From Trichobilharzia regenti (Eukaryota > Platyhelminthes > Trematoda > Strigeidida > Schistosomatidae): a DNA stretch of 64,000 nucleotides. Position 1 is the stretch's first letter. Each line of letters begins with the position of its first letter. The DNA is taken from assembly GCA_944472135.2 (NCBI GenBank), contig OX235270.1:138027632-138091631 (forward strand). Direction: 5' to 3'. Of the stretch, positions 19,330 to 31,400 are shown one piece after another. The notes below the pieces were generated by a model. That model searched no databases, was not told where the DNA came from, and saw only the letters and a list, made by a program, of their open reading frames with translations. The position numbers and the translations under genes were made by a program.

Positions 19330-20060
19330 CACGTAGTTCAGCGAAGTGTTACATTTCGGCGAATTCATTCCCTTAGCTGTACAACATATATGGGTTATTT
19401 TGAATGTATGTGCACATTAAGTTTGTAAAAACAAAAATACAATTGTTTATGGTTATTTTAACTAAATAGGTGAAGATTGTTAACTGGAGTTACGTAATAC
19501 AAAATCAGTCAAGAAAATTGGGTGTTAATAAAACTAATATAGTAACAAAGGCGGTGAGTTGTCACAAATAGTTGTTAAAAAGGAGTAACGTATTAATATG
19601 AGTAGTTTGATGGTTGAGTTGTACTCAGAATACACATAGGAGCAAAGTAGAGAATACGAAATTACATAAGAGTTATAAATGAATACAAAAATTATCAGCA
19701 ATTAAAGAACAGGCAAACAAACAAAATTAAGTTGTAAAAAATCAACAAAGTTGTTATCATGATAGAAGAAGTGGTTGAGTAATTCTTTTTGGAAGCAAAG
19801 CTCCAGATTTCCTATGTGAGTGTCCAGCACTTCAGCGATACAAAGAAGACGAAACTGCATTACATTTGGTTGGTTATTCTTGACTCTGTAGATAAGTTTG
19901 AAGGAGGCCTTTCTTGAGATGGAATGAGCAGTGTTAACCAGGTGTTTAATTATCGCACTCCCAAAAGCACCACTATTGCCTTTTCGCAACCATCCTGTGT
20001 AGTGTTCTCGAATCCTCTTGGACAGAGTGCACGTTGAAAGACTGATATACCTGGCTCTTC
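19330..20060 (-). pseudogene. decayed PLE with GIY-YIG domain
   Basis: The minus strand encodes a decayed nuclease core (YISLSTCTLSKRIREH-like, then GWLRKG) followed by SAIIKHLVNTAHSI, KASFKLIYRVKN, LLCIAEVLD and LCFQKELLNHF (coding 19702-19989). The glycine and arginine positions of the active site are lost, and no RT is attached. The 3' side (19330-19700) is a non-coding tail ending in a decayed terminal string GTACAGC...GCCGAAA...CTTCGCTG near 19345-19395 (minus strand), like the end of fold-back E. Confidence 0.7.
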
Positions 20061-20429
20061 AGCTGCAGGCGAACTGATAGCAATGGACGAACACATTACT
20101 ATAGATCAAAATTACCAACCAATAAAAAAAATCACATGATAAGAAAGTTCAAATCTCAAATGAATAAAAATGATCAATAAGGATATAAATTAACAACCAA
20201 TGACGACAATGGTTGTTAGTAGGCACAATTATGTCATCATTCATGGAGAATTCAAAAAAGTTCAATTTATAATAAAGTTAGCACCAAAGATGTCATTCAG
20301 AAGGGCAACGAAAGCTTCGCAGTTGAATAAACTAGCTTAGAGAACACACTCAAATCAAAAATATTATATAGTTGAGCTACTAATCTTCCCTATTATTTTG
20401 AAACCAAAAGGTTATGCTATTAATTAAAC
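20061..20429. other. unassigned sequence
   Basis: AT-rich, between two decayed PLEs. Nothing is recognised. Confidence 0.4.
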
Positions 20430-21100
20430 GGGAGCGTTAGGGGACTAAATCTACAAGGCAAAGAAAGACTTATAACTCTGTCTTTTTAAGCCCAAATTTT
20501 GTTACAAACTTTTGATAACAGCTGCTTTTGAAAAGTATTAGTATACAGTCTACTGCTTATCTTAGATGATTCCAAAGTGTCTAATTAGGGATCGACAACA
20601 ATGAGGTGTGCGGTGATAGCACTTCTAAAATACACTGTTCTCTTAAGATGTAGACGTTTTAGTATACGTCCAGAAAATCGAACATGTGGCTTTTTTGTTC
20701 CGTTAATGTAACTGTTGCTGAAGATACAAGTGAATTTATATACATGTTTTGAATCAACAGGGGAATTGTATCTGGTATCCTAAAATTGTACCAGTTAGCA
20801 TAATGTTCTCTCAATTCGCGAATGAACGACTACGCGATAGATTCTGGCATTTGACACGCTGAATATTCTATCGATTTCATCCGCAATATTATCACTTTTA
20901 AAGTACAGTTACCTAAAGACGGGATTCTTGTTCATTGTGATTTGTTTCTCACTGACATCTTCGGAAGTTCCATACTTACCAATGAATTTCTGTAGATACC
21001 ATTTGTGTTCTTAGATGATATGGTAACTCATTTTATTTCTCAACAAAGCATATTCTAGAAAGTAAAAGGGTTGAGCGAAGAAATATTTACTTCTCAATTA
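20430..21100 (-). pseudogene. heavily decayed PLE, linker and GIY-YIG
   Basis: On the minus strand, scattered frames give an RT-EN linker (FKSDNIADEIDRIF), a nuclease remnant (SRSRSFIRELREHYANW), SAITAHL, and the family C-terminus (DRVISLSLPC). Each matches the corresponding block of the intact PLE at 58910-61267, in order. A stretch of roughly 150 bp between EHYANW and SAITAHL is unrelated and may be an insertion. Multiple stops and frameshifts are present. Confidence 0.6.
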
Positions 21101-21121
21101 GTTCCTCATCTCTGAATCTAC

Positions 21122-21152
21122 TGTAATATATATATATATGTATATATATAAT
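21122..21152. repeat. AT-rich dinucleotide run
   Basis: An imperfect (AT)n tract with one internal G. Confidence 0.85.
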
Positions 21153-21159
21153 GTTTAAT

Positions 21160-22440
21160 ACAATACTCAACGTTTTACTGATCGATTGGCGGTATTTTCG
21201 TTAACGATAATTAGTCATTATCATACTGTCAGAGGGGTGATATTAACGAAGAAAATTAGTAAAAATGGTTACAACAAGTGGACTGCATAATTTTGGAAAA
21301 ATGAAGAGTAATTAGGGAACAAGTGAGTTTTCAAGTCGATTACGCAATAAGTAATTAGAGAAGAATAAAATAATTTGGAGGATGGTAACTTGCAATTAGA
21401 GATAAAGTAATCAGAAAAAATAATTAAATAATCTGGTCAGTTGCACTTTTCAATAGGCTTAGGGGGAGGACAAAATAGTCGGGTTTATACATTCATGTAA
21501 GTATGGCCAAGGTTAGGAAAGGGGCTGTACGAATTCCTTCTGAACACACGAGTGTGGGTTCTTCAGGTAGATTTCTATGGCTCCAGCTGTGTGTAAAAGA
21601 TGAACTCGTAATGCGAAATTAAGCAGAGTTGGAATCCGATAAATATCTCTAAATGCTTTATTGATATCAACTTTGTGCTCACAGTCTACAGGTTGTGTTA
21701 ATATAGAGCTACGAATGGATCTTGTTTGTCCCTTGCGTAACTGTGCAGCATAATGTTCTAAAATACGATGATGAACCTGAGTAATTCTACACCTGATGTG
21801 GCTGGCTGAGCAGCTGCAGTCAGACTGCTTGATACACATAGATGAGGCAAATTTAGGTAGTTTATCCTTATTTCTCGAACGTAGAATAGGGGTAGTTGTG
21901 AAGAGACAACGTACCTCTGCTGTACAACAAGCTCTTTCAACTGCATTCTTAAGGCGCTGTGTTACTATTTCGCTGACGCTGTTACCGAGGAACTGCAGTT
22001 TTATGAACAGTGTTTTTCAGCAGAATATCCTAGGTCTATGAACCAAACACTTTAACATGTTCCGTTCTTTATTTCAAAGGTGCAAAACTCAAAAAATGAG
22101 TGTACTGACCTATTGCTGTAGGTTTCTTATAAACATTATTTCTTAGCATGTCATCCTCTTTTCTGGTTAGAAAGATGTCTAGGAACGAGATACTATCATT
22201 AATTTTTTCCCCTATGGTGAAATTTATTGCTGAATACTCTTCGCTGAACTTGCTGAGGATGTTCATTGCTTCATTCTCATTTTTCTTATCAGAAATGTAT
22301 TATCCACATATCGACAGTAGAATTCCACTTCCTTGATTGTTCCCTTCCGTGGTTCATTCTTTTACTTTGCGAGGAAAAAATCAGCTAGAACTGAACCTAA
22401 TGGGGAGCCATTTTCTATGTTAAACATATATTCTTCTTGC
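21160..22440 (-). pseudogene. decayed PLE with RT C-terminus and GIY-YIG
   Basis: On the minus strand from 22440: ENGSPLGSVLADFFLA (RT motif B region); a motif C remnant YVDNTFLI in which the second catalytic Asp is Asn; then FTIGEKINDSISFLDIFLTRK and KPTAIGQYTHFLSFAPLK (22069-22266). After a linker with broken frames comes a GIY-YIG remnant, CSCSASHIRCRITQVHHRILEHY, and CVQKEFVQPLS (21513-21839). The nuclease GIY/YIG residues are lost. The 3' UTR runs left to about 21160. Confidence 0.75.
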
Positions 22441-23219
22441 TTTACAAAACAATGCATTGATTATCATAAAAAAGACATAACACAGTGCCACTTGTATCAC
22501 TTTTAGTACTCATCTTCCCAAATAAAATAGAGGTTTAAAAGTGTTTCTTTTTGTTGGCCCACATTCAAATAATCTTCTAGTATACCATGCGTATAGAAAG
22601 TTATTAAAAAACGGAAAGTGATTAAAACGTAATCAGTCATGAGGGAATGAAGCGATAGAGCATAATTGAATGAAAGGAATGGTAAAATCTCTTGGAGATT
22701 GTGGTATATGTACAGGACAGAGCTTAAAATATCTCTGTCCTTTGCTTGAGATGCTTAGAGAGCATAAAAATAATTCGGCATGCACAACCGTCTAAAATAC
22801 GGCTATGTTTAACAATATTTTTGTAGACAATTATGGTTAAGAAGCAGGAGTAGTGAGTGCTTGTATAATTGTTTATGTTTACAAATTACAGCCCTATAAA
22901 TAGATTTTAAAGCTTTCATTCAATGCAACCTGTGTAAACAACTTCTTCTTTTAAAATCATAGACACGTTTTCATCCCGATTTCTATCAATTTCTTATTTG
23001 TCTTCCTTATTTGCACTAAAGTACTTTTCGATATTATAGAGAAGATTTGTAGCTCAGGTGGATGATTTTGATGTGGTTTTCTTCTGTATGCACATAAGTT
23101 GCAGACAACCTCGTCTAACTTCATGAAGATACCTCAATACACCTTTGTATGCTTTCTTGTGCATGTTACCATGCCATGACGTTTGTGAAAATAATGAACT
23201 CCTCTTGGTATAGAAAATT
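22441..23219. other. unassigned sequence
   Basis: AT-rich. It may contain further decayed PLE RT sequence next to 22440, but I cannot align it with confidence. Confidence 0.35.
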
Positions 23220-23900
23220 CAGTACTGGAATAATTTATTTCTTTTGAATATAAAGCGTTGGGGTCAATTTTTGGATCGCTAATGCCTCAGCTGTACTTAT
23301 ATGCCTTGATGTCACTCTAATTGACAGGTTTGATCGGATCCTGTTTGGGACTGTGGAAGAATTCTCAAATGGAGCTAGATGTCCTAAGTTCACCAGATGT
23401 TGTGTTATCGAGTCACATACATACTTACATCCTCACTTTGTTAGCCAGGTTGGATAGTGTTCGCGAGTACATTCTACAGACGGATGCGTCGTACGACCAA
23501 CATACTCAGTTCCGCAAGGGCAGGTGAACTGGTATATGCATGTTGAAGTGGCCCAGTGTGACAACCTGTCTTTCACTTATTGGCCAAGCAGTTTCTAGGA
23601 TGATGTTACTCATAGGCTGTTAGCGGAGTTTACTTTACTGAGGAATTTTGGAAGCTATTTTTGGAGAACCACTTTTAAATTTGAGATTCAGCAGCTGGAT
23701 CTTTTTGGGAGTGACTAGGACTTGTTTGGCAACTTCCTTTGGTTTCAGGTTCTTGTCTAAGGATCTGAGTAGGGAACAATTCTTCATCTAAATCCTTCAG
23801 TGGTTTTGCAGCTCTTCTTCAATAGATTCCTTGGTATATATTTTCCGCATCCTCTGGGGAAGAGGCCAGATCGGATTTAACTTTCTGCTTTGAGGGAGAG
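23220..23900 (-). pseudogene. decayed PLE GIY-YIG and linker
   Basis: This nucleotide-level homologue of fold-back E (62340-62960) is on the minus strand. It shares strings such as CCAGGTTGGATAGTGTTCGCGAG, split here as CCAGGTTGGATAG and TGTTCGCGAG, and AACTGGTATATGCATGTTGA. The coding order is the linker (near 23640-23880), then CIYQFTCPCGTEYVGRT-like nuclease core, then the C-terminal part. Frames are broken throughout. Confidence 0.7.
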
Positions 23901-24394
23901 AACTATGGAAGTTGATAAGCTTTCCGTTCCACGCTGCAACTATTATTTTGGTTCTTCCTGTGATATAATGTGCATTCCACGATTTAATGTAGATGTTCTG
24001 ATGCGGTATGGATCTGTAGACTGCATCTTCTCAGTAAGTGATGACCTAAAACTGTTTAGTACATTGAATCAGCCGACTGTCAATTCATTTTCCTTATTCG
24101 GAAGGGAACCAAATCTTAACTTTAGGTTGGTTTAACCACATGGAGAGACTGCTGCGCTTCACAAATTTCAGGCATAATTTCGAATCATGAAATCCCCTAC
24201 TGTGCATAAGCACAAGTAAGCAACTGGATGAGAAATTTTACTGAGTTTGAAAACTGAATCAGAGAAGACGCCACTTATTTCCAGGTCGCAAATGTGTCTC
24301 GCTCATGAGTATCAATAAGCGCGAAGCCTACGTCTGTGGCATGAATGTTGAACGATATTTCTTACTTGCAGTATTTTATTTTTTATATTTTTGA
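23901..24394. other. unassigned sequence
   Basis: There is one open stretch (23890-24135) without recognisable similarity. No other feature is seen. Confidence 0.35.
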
Positions 24395-24576
24395 TTACAG
24401 CTTTATTCCACAACGTATGTTTTGGTACCGATATGGAATTTTCAGCATGTGATATCGGTAGCCCAAATTTTGCAGGCCGACCATTGATATCATGTGTGCG
24501 TCAGCAGGGGACCGAACCTCGGACCATGTTCATGGTTGGCGAGAGTCCTAACCACTGTGCCACCAACGCACATATT
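24395..24576 (-). mobile_element. tRNA-headed SINE with CR1-like tail
   Basis: The tail is at 24401-24450 (TTTATTCCACAACG, TTTTGGTACCG, GGAATTTTCAGCATG on the plus strand). The body is GGTAGCCCAAATTTTGCAGG and the tRNA-like head is at 24500-24572. The tail matches the last ~50 bp of the CR1 elements here (see 49950-50010), which is how CR1 machinery would recognise it. Confidence 0.8.
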
Positions 24577-24829
24577 AAAAGACAATTTGAAATGGTTATC
24601 AGAAAAAACAGAGTTACGAGGAACGCTGTCAAATAGAATTTTCTTACTTGTTCAATTTATCTCGACGGAGGGTGTTCAAAGATAAGTAGGTCTATTCTCG
24701 TTTTATTATACAAGGTAATATCACCAAATGAATACTCTGAAGACACTCCAGAAAGCCCATGATGAGTGATATTGAAACACTGGAAAATTTGTAAGAAGCT
24801 ATTATTATTATTATCCCAATGAATATTTT

Positions 24830-26345
24830 CATAACTCATCCAAAAAAACACCAACAGCACTCACAGAAGTGCCAGTGGACACCAGTCCTCCAACAAAAGC
24901 AGATATCTTGAATGTGACCAAGTTACTGAAGTCCGGAAAAGCAACATGAACAGACTGAACCCCTCTTGAAGCACCGAAAACCGAACTAGATGTTGTCACG
25001 TCATTGTTGCAAAAGGTTTGGAGAGAAGGGGAGTTGCCTACTGATTGGAAGAAACGCTACCTTGTTAGAGTACCAAAGAAGGGTGACCTAGGCCTATGAA
25101 AGAAGTGGTAGGGAATCATGCTTTTTTCCATGCCAAATAAGACACTAGGTCGCATAATCCTGGAGACAGTAAAGGACGTATTGTATTCAGAACTTCGCCA
25201 AGCGGAAAGGCAAATCGTGTGCTGATCAAATTACAACTCTTTCCATCATCATCGAAAAAGCATAGAATGGCAGTCAAACCTCTACCTCAACTTCACCAAC
25301 TACAAGAAGGCCTTCGATAGACAGCGTTTACGCGTAAGTAATTTGGAAACCACTTTAACACTACAGCGCGCAATGCCCAAGTCCTCATTTAATTCTAGTC
25401 GACAGCTGGCTGTATGACAATGCCACTTGTCAGGTGATCTACAACGGAAAACTCAAATAAGATAAGGTGGCTGCTTCTTATCACTGATGATTTTCTTTAT
25501 TTGTACCGGACTGGATTATGCGTCAGACAGCGAGAACTGAGAAGATAGAAGAACGCTGAACTGATAAGAAGACTCAAGAAGGTCTGGATTTTGCGGACGA
25601 TTTATGTTAACTGACACACAAATTGGAATACTTACAGCCGAAAACTGACGAACTGACTGAAGAACCAGGCATCAAAGGCAGGACTCAAGGTGAATATATA
25701 GAGAAGATGGAGGTGGCAAAAATGACCAACCAACTACCAACAACAAGCAGCAATCGCCATCAACAGGAGAAATTCGGAAGATGTCACTTCCTCGCTTATC
25801 TAGGAAGCATCGTTTGAACTACATGCGGAACGGATGAAGATATCAAAGGTAAGAAACGTTCTCAACAATCTGAAATCAGTTTGGAATTCTTCAATACGAG
25901 ATTCGAATTTTCAACTCTAATGTCAAGTCGATCCTTCAATACTAATAAGAAACTTGGCGTATCCAGGAAAGGATTTTCAACAGGTTTCAGACTTTTATCA
26001 ACAGCTGCCTTCGCTCTGGTTCCATACTGATGAAAGAGCTAGCAACAAGAAACTATGGGAAAAACTAACCAAGAACCTATCGCTCACCACGGATATGCAC
26101 GAGAAAATGGAGATGGATTAGGCACTAGCTGAGGTGAACGTTGGGCGACATCGCCCACCAGCCCGTGCAGTGGAATCTGAGTGAGAAACGACGAGTGGGT
26201 CGTTGAAGCGCAATATGGAGGAGGTCGTTTGAGGAGGAGATGAGAGACTATGGGCAACTGAAGGGTCAGGTAAAGAGGAAATCAGAAAACAGGAAAAAAA
26301 GTGTTGAAGCCTTATGTTCCATTCGGAACCCAAGAAAATAATAAT
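24830..26345 (+). pseudogene. decayed RTE-type LINE
   Basis: The plus strand, in several broken frames, gives RTE-clade RT blocks in order: PTKADILNVTKLLKSGKA, LLQKVWREGELPTDWKK (thumb-proximal fingers), YLNFTNYKKAFD (motif A, altered), a decayed GVRQGCLLSP-type motif B, and DFADDF-like motif C. The tail half has IRIFNSNVKSILQY and the C-terminal LRRPP..W-like segment. It ends at an AAT-rich 3' tail after GTTCCATTCGGAACCCAAG. There are numerous stops, and no functional protein is possible. Confidence 0.75.
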
Positions 26346-26360
26346 AGTAGTAGCAAACAA

Positions 26361-27109
26361 TAATAATCATAGAAAGATTACTTAGAACATCTGAAATACT
26401 ATTCAGAGCATTAGAATAAAGTGTTTGCAGTCATTACATCATTATATAGTGCCATTATAGAGTATGATAATACTAAGGATTTGCCGTGAGTACTGAAAGG
26501 CTTTTTACAATGCAAGCTGTCATAAAATTGTAATGTGTTGGTTGGTAATAAAGTGAGGATTAGTGTTTTACTGATTTCTCTTCAAAAACCACTATGTATG
26601 TATGTGTGATATTTTACCACCAGGTGTTGTGTATTGTTTGCGGATTTCACTTGGCGACAGTTGTGTTCCACTCTGAGAAGCAAAACAAAAGAAATAAAAA
26701 GCTGTACTGCCGACTAAATGATTAATATTTTACATATTCAGTGGAATTATTCATAAACTGTTTTTGCACTGAATTTATTCCCCTTGATGTCATCTATTGA
26801 TTCCGCACTCAACAAAAAAGACAGAGTTTAGAATTATTCAATTTGTTGTCGTATATAGCAGCCTGTCAGTGAAAGCAAACAAAACAATAGCTGCAAATAA
26901 TATGACAAGAACTGAAACACGGGTTAGTTTTAAAATATTCACAGTGTGACATTAAAAAAATTAATTCGGACGATTGTTTTTTATGCGTGTGTGAGAGACG
27001 AATGTCAGTGTTCAGTGTGAGGTTTAGTCTTTACTGTCTTTTTAGAGCATTTTTTCCATTCACTAGTATTTCAAATGGGATGCTGAGCTTCAGGTTTTGG
27101 GAGTTGAGG
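26361..27109. other. unassigned sequence
   Basis: No gene or repeat is recognised. Confidence 0.4.
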
Positions 27110-27265
27110 TTTCAGTAGTATAGGTGGGGTTGCTAGCCCCACACCCAACCTGCTCTATCTACTAGCCTTACAACTGGCTAGTGGAGGTAACGGTTTGCAT
27201 CGGCCCTTACTCATACCCACGTGCGTGGCTGGTGAGCGTTCTACCACCGAATCACCGATGCGCAA
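27110..27265 (-). mobile_element. tRNA-headed SINE, second family
   Basis: The minus strand shows a decayed tRNA-like head (GATTCGGTGGTAGAACGC), then TGGGTGTGGGGCTAGCAACCCC. The GGGGTTGCTAG string is the family hallmark also seen at 28475, 38270 and 55230. Confidence 0.6.
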
Positions 27266-27506
27266 AGCCACAATGACAGTGTGGGACACGAAGCTTATTA
27301 GTGGATTCTAGTTAATAGCAGGATGTTGTGTAGAATTATTTTGTTAATCATCACTTCAATAATGCTGAATTCACGTTCAAAATATAAAATTTCATAACTG
27401 ATAACTTCTCCCTGCCTTTACGGATCCATCCATAAATTTAGGTGTGTTGAGCTTAGTTAGAGACTAATTATTCAACAACTAGCACAGTTTAGGTGAATGC
27501 ACGCTA

Positions 27507-27710
27507 TTTAATTGGTGGATGGTGACTAGCAGTGAAATCCAGGATGCGCATTTCGTCCTATTTGAGACTCGTCACTGGATGTACCTGCATTTCTAAGTGA
27601 GTGTTGATGTTCCCATCATCGTCGAAGCATCTGCTCAATAAGCCTACATGTCAACTGAGACCGAGCACTTTGGTCCAATAAATTGACGGAAAAATCTAAA
27701 ATTCAATTAA
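27507..27710 (-). mobile_element. Sm-alpha-type hammerhead SINE with target duplication
   Basis: The element is bounded by the 14-bp direct repeat GTGAATGCACGCTA at 27493-27506 and 27711-27724. Read on the minus strand it begins AATTTTAGATTTTTCCGTC, a head shared with 50613-50652, and contains a hammerhead at 27526-27589. The layout corresponds to the Sm-alpha retroposons of schistosomes, which carry a self-cleaving hammerhead. The expected internal promoter is poorly preserved. It is the only short element here with a clean target duplication. Confidence 0.8.
27526..27589 (-). ncRNA. Sm-alpha hammerhead ribozyme, core-damaged
   Basis: On the minus strand: stem I ATCCAG/CTGGAT, core TGACGA, stem II GTCT..GGAC, GAA, palindromic stem III ATGCGCAT, and cleavage-site C followed by CTGGATTTC. 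The outer part of stem I has the bulged CAGGTA/CACTGC arrangement of the schistosome ribozyme. The conserved C at core position 3 is missing (CAGTGACGA instead of CAGCTGACGA), so self-cleavage should be lost or weak. Confidence 0.85.
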
Positions 27711-27724
27711 GTGAATGCACGCTA

Positions 27725-28389
27725 GTTGAAAGTACCATTTTGTATGGAAGAGACTACTTCTCGTCTACACTGTCGCATCGTCGTCTATAATTCCTGAGAA
27801 TCTTTTATCAAAACCAAATTTTTCCCGCTTTTTCTTCATTCAGATTTTATCATCATTACAGCAAGAGAAAAACGCACAAAACTTTCTCATTTCTTTCAGT
27901 TTTTGTGACACCCAAGTCGAACAAACTTCGTATTTTATTTCAAAAAGTGACAGCTGTATTCTCTTCATTCAATGTCATAATTATTTTACCTAATCTAAGT
28001 GTCTACGACGTCAAACTTTGTAATTCATTCAACATACATTTATTTTATTTTCCTATTATTTCCGTGACTACAGCCTACTATAATGTTCAAATAGGTCTGT
28101 GTAGCGTATTTGAAAATAATGTCTATGGAATCTGCTATTGTTTATAATGGTAGTATAGATATATTCTTCATTTAGGATGTATTAACTTCCTCGCTTTGTT
28201 CGCGAATTCAATTTTCAGAGTGAATCCATTCGTATGGTTTTATTTCCTTTGCAATTGTTCTGGATGACTTCAATTTCTACATGGAATTAAATTTAGTTTT
28301 CTGTTTTACGTCATATATTGTTAGAATGAATATATTAGGCTGGATAATTTACTATACTAAGAAGAGTGGCTGAATCTTCCTGATAACAA
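27725..28389. other. unassigned sequence
   Basis: One open stretch at 27905-28147 has no recognisable domain. Nothing else is seen. Confidence 0.4.
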
Positions 28390-29215
28390 TAATGGCTTCA
28401 TTACAAACAAGACGTTTGATACAATATAGAATTTTCAGCACTTTTTATTTTATTTATTTTAACGGGATGGGGTTGCTAGCCTTATGTCCCTACCAACTTT
28501 CCCTATTTCTCAATCTTATTACTAGCTAAGCGAGGTAAAGGAGTGCATCGGTGGTCGGGGATAGAACCCCGGGCCACATGCATGGTTAGCATTTTACCAC
28601 TGCGCTACCGACTCACTAACGTTTACTTAGTATATCGTAATAAGTTGGTGGTTGAATACCTAACATATGTTTCATCGCTTAAATCGCCTACACAATAAGG
28701 TACTTTAGAGTTCTTATACTCAGTCGTCTAAGCACAAAGTCTTTTTGATTGCTTCTGGTTCTACCTGTGGAGATACATAAGATAAATTGTGAATAAATAG
28801 GCTACTCAGAATTCTGTCAGTGTTCTGTATGACTTCATATGTCTGCTTACAACATTATTAACTATTTGGCTTAGATACGCGCCACCTACCCTACCAACAA
28901 CTTCTAGTGCTCTTCAAAATGTGACAAGATCTTTTGTAAGCGGCCCAGGAAAGATTAAGGGAGGGCAATAGTGACGAAAAGGTATCATAAAAGAATTAAC
29001 AAAGCGTAAAAGTAGAGACTGAGTGATATCAGATTGTCTCAACTTCCTTATGTCTAAGGTTAGAGGAAATGCCTTTTTAGAAATTAATGTGATGTACAAA
29101 GACCAGGGAAGATCGAAGAAAAAGGCATAATCCAAAGTATTTAACATTAGACTTAGTTTCATTTTCATTGCCTTCTATGGTACAAGAATCACGGTTTGTT
29201 TCAACCAAAAATGGG
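28390..29215 (-). pseudogene. CR1 C-terminal remnant split by a SINE
   Basis: The CR1-like tail (AGAATTTTCAGCA near 28430) is followed by a SINE (28441-28630) and then CR1 coding sequence on the minus strand. The coding part reads KKAFPLTLDIRKLRQSDITQ, then LLRFVNS and FPGPLTKDLVTF, matching the YIKKLRLTGVPQPLLTQFVNS...FPGLLKKDY block of the intact CR1. Upstream coding (RT palm) is absent. Multiple stops are present. Confidence 0.75.
28441..28630 (-). mobile_element. tRNA-headed SINE, second family
   Basis: The minus strand has a tRNA-like head (GGTAGCGCAGTGGTAAAATG; B-box-like GGGGTTCTATCCCC) and a body ending GGCTAGCAACCCCATCC. It is inserted in the CR1 3' UTR. Confidence 0.75.
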
Positions 29216-30390
29216 GCAGTGACTTAGTAAAAAGATGTGTATTACCTATCAGATTTTCTTTGATAACCATCGTGTAGCATATTAATGAAACATAGTTTTG
29301 ACATGGCACGGTGTCAAGAACAACGATTTTTTACCTCTAGAATATTGTGTTTCACAATCTAGCCTATTTCCCACTTTGTTTAGCCGTTAGTCTTATGGAT
29401 TTAATTGATCATTACTTCTGGCTTGCTTGTCCACACTTATCCACATGCCGGAACCCCGGGCTACGAAAAACGTCTGTCATTACACTACACATACTTTCTC
29501 CTAAACACTTTATTTTAATTTTTTAAAATGCTACCTCTGATGGTAATTTTCACTTAAAATGCCTACAGCCTGCTGACTTACGGGTTTCTGCTAAACTTGA
29601 GAAAAAACATAAGTGTGGTTGGCAGCATATTCCAGTACTTTGGATAACTTTTCTTGAGATTTTTAGTACAAAATGCTAATGCTTGACAAATAAGACTAAC
29701 TACTTACTGTCTTTGATCATTAAGTTGTATCTCTGGGGCTCAAGATGTACTCGTGAGCCTTTTTTAATCGCCTTTCAACCAAATATCGTGCATTTCTCTA
29801 TGGAGGCAAAGGAGAAATGTGAGAGATTGCTTTGTCCTTCAGGTCAGATAGCGCTGTGTAACGCGACCTGTCAGTTAATATTTTACTTGGAGATACTGAA
29901 CAAACAGGAAGTATTAGACAATGGATTACGCTGGAAATTCTGAACATTAAATAAATACTGTCCAGAATAAAGCTGTTTTTATTATGTCTACTAAAATTCA
30001 TAAGGACATATAAGAAACATTATTTTGCGATGAAACTGGCGCTTTTATGATTAATATAGTTTATATACTAGGTTACGCCTCCAAGTAAGACACTGTCTGT
30101 TGACTTTCGACCAGTCAGAATATCTTATTAGCCTTTAGTCGTGACATAGTTTCTCAGTATTTCTCACCTAATTCTGAGGTCTTGTTACGAAGTTAAATAA
30201 ACTGGTGCATTAGATGGTCGGAAGTGATCGGCAGGAAGAATACCTTGGACTTAGATTTCGTTCTTGTTGCTAGGCTTCCGCAAGACGCGAAGAAACTCAT
30301 CTACTTTCTGAGATTCAAACCCAGTGCTGAAGTCAGAGACATTACCACTCACTTATTACCACCTAATGTTCAATCAAAGTCTCTAATAAA
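29216..30390. other. unassigned sequence
   Basis: No recognisable gene. The open frame at 29683-29943 shows no domain. Confidence 0.4.
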
Positions 30391-30485
30391 ACCCTATAAG
30401 AAGTCAACTGCGAGCCCAAATAGCTCAATGGTAACATCTCTGACTGCAACACTGTCTGGAACTTTGGAGACGACATGAAATCCTT
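30391..30485 (+). mobile_element. tRNA-like SINE fragment
   Basis: AGCTCAATGGTAACATCTC resembles a tRNA-derived A box, followed by a decayed body and ATGAAATCCT, which is shared with the hammerhead SINE 3' end. Weak call. Confidence 0.4.
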
Positions 30486-31229
30486 AGGACTGTAGAAACG
30501 TCTTGTCAACGAGTGTCAAAAACCACCATGTCTAGGCATTAGGCTTCCTACTGACTGCCTTCACACATTTAATAACAACAATTCTGAGTGCACCATGATG
30601 GCAAGCCACTTATCATAGTGAATACATCTCAGACTTGGCTGACAGAATTCAGTCAGCACCAAACAAAGTACCAGATGCATGGCGCTACTTAATTACTGCC
30701 TAGTGTTCATTCAAAGTAAATTGAAGTATCTAAAGTGATGGTTTATAGGGATTTTACTGATTTAGGATTTCATTTCATCATGAAAGGAGGTAAAACAGAA
30801 AACCACTGAAAACCAAAGAATACCAAATAGTTGTTTTGTATTAAATTAAAACCCTTCAACAGTACACCTGTATAACCCCAGAGGGTATGAAATCAATGAA
30901 ATTTTGTTTACGAGAGACGCACGTTACCTTTCAGTCAACCGGATTGCATGCGGTGGCCCATGAGTTGTAATCCACACCGATTTCATGGTGTTTGGCTTAT
31001 AGTGCTATCAAGGACTACCTAGTTTTCGGTTGTAATTTAACCGTTGTCGGTTAGTAATGAAGTTTAACCTGAAATTAATAGAATCTGTACAAACTGGTGC
31101 TTTGAATCCTTTAAATATTAGCAAGTTGTTATAGAGGTGACTTCTTTGAGTTTAATAAGAAGTTGTGACGAAGTCGGCTGTGGAGGTCACACACTCACCG
31201 ATTAATATAACCTAGCGGTGATAAACTGA
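30486..31229. other. unassigned sequence
   Basis: No gene or clear repeat. Confidence 0.4.
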
Positions 31230-31400
31230 CTCGATTCTATCCAAGTGGTCGAACAATAACATTCATCCCCCGAAAAATCCAGTTTTCAATCTCCACTGAG
31301 GTCTTGGATTGTGGCTCCGACTAAAGATTGTCAAAATAGGGTACAACAGCTGTCCAGTACTTCATGGTTTTCAAAGGTACTGTTAGTGATTTCGGTGTGT
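31230..31400 (+). mobile_element. decayed hammerhead SINE
   Basis: CAAGTGGTCGAACAATAAC and TTTTCAATCTCCACTGAGG stand in for the promoter boxes. Then come GTCAAAATAGGGTACAACAGCTGTCCAGTAC (split: GTCAAAATAGGG, then AACAGCTGTCCAGTAC) and a body TTTCAAAGG. The ribozyme core is gone, but stem III and the strand after the cleavage site survive. Confidence 0.5.

Noticed and set aside
27905..28147. 80-codon plus-strand ORF with hydrophobic stretches
   Set aside because: No start context, homologous copy or domain; AT-rich sequence commonly yields such frames.
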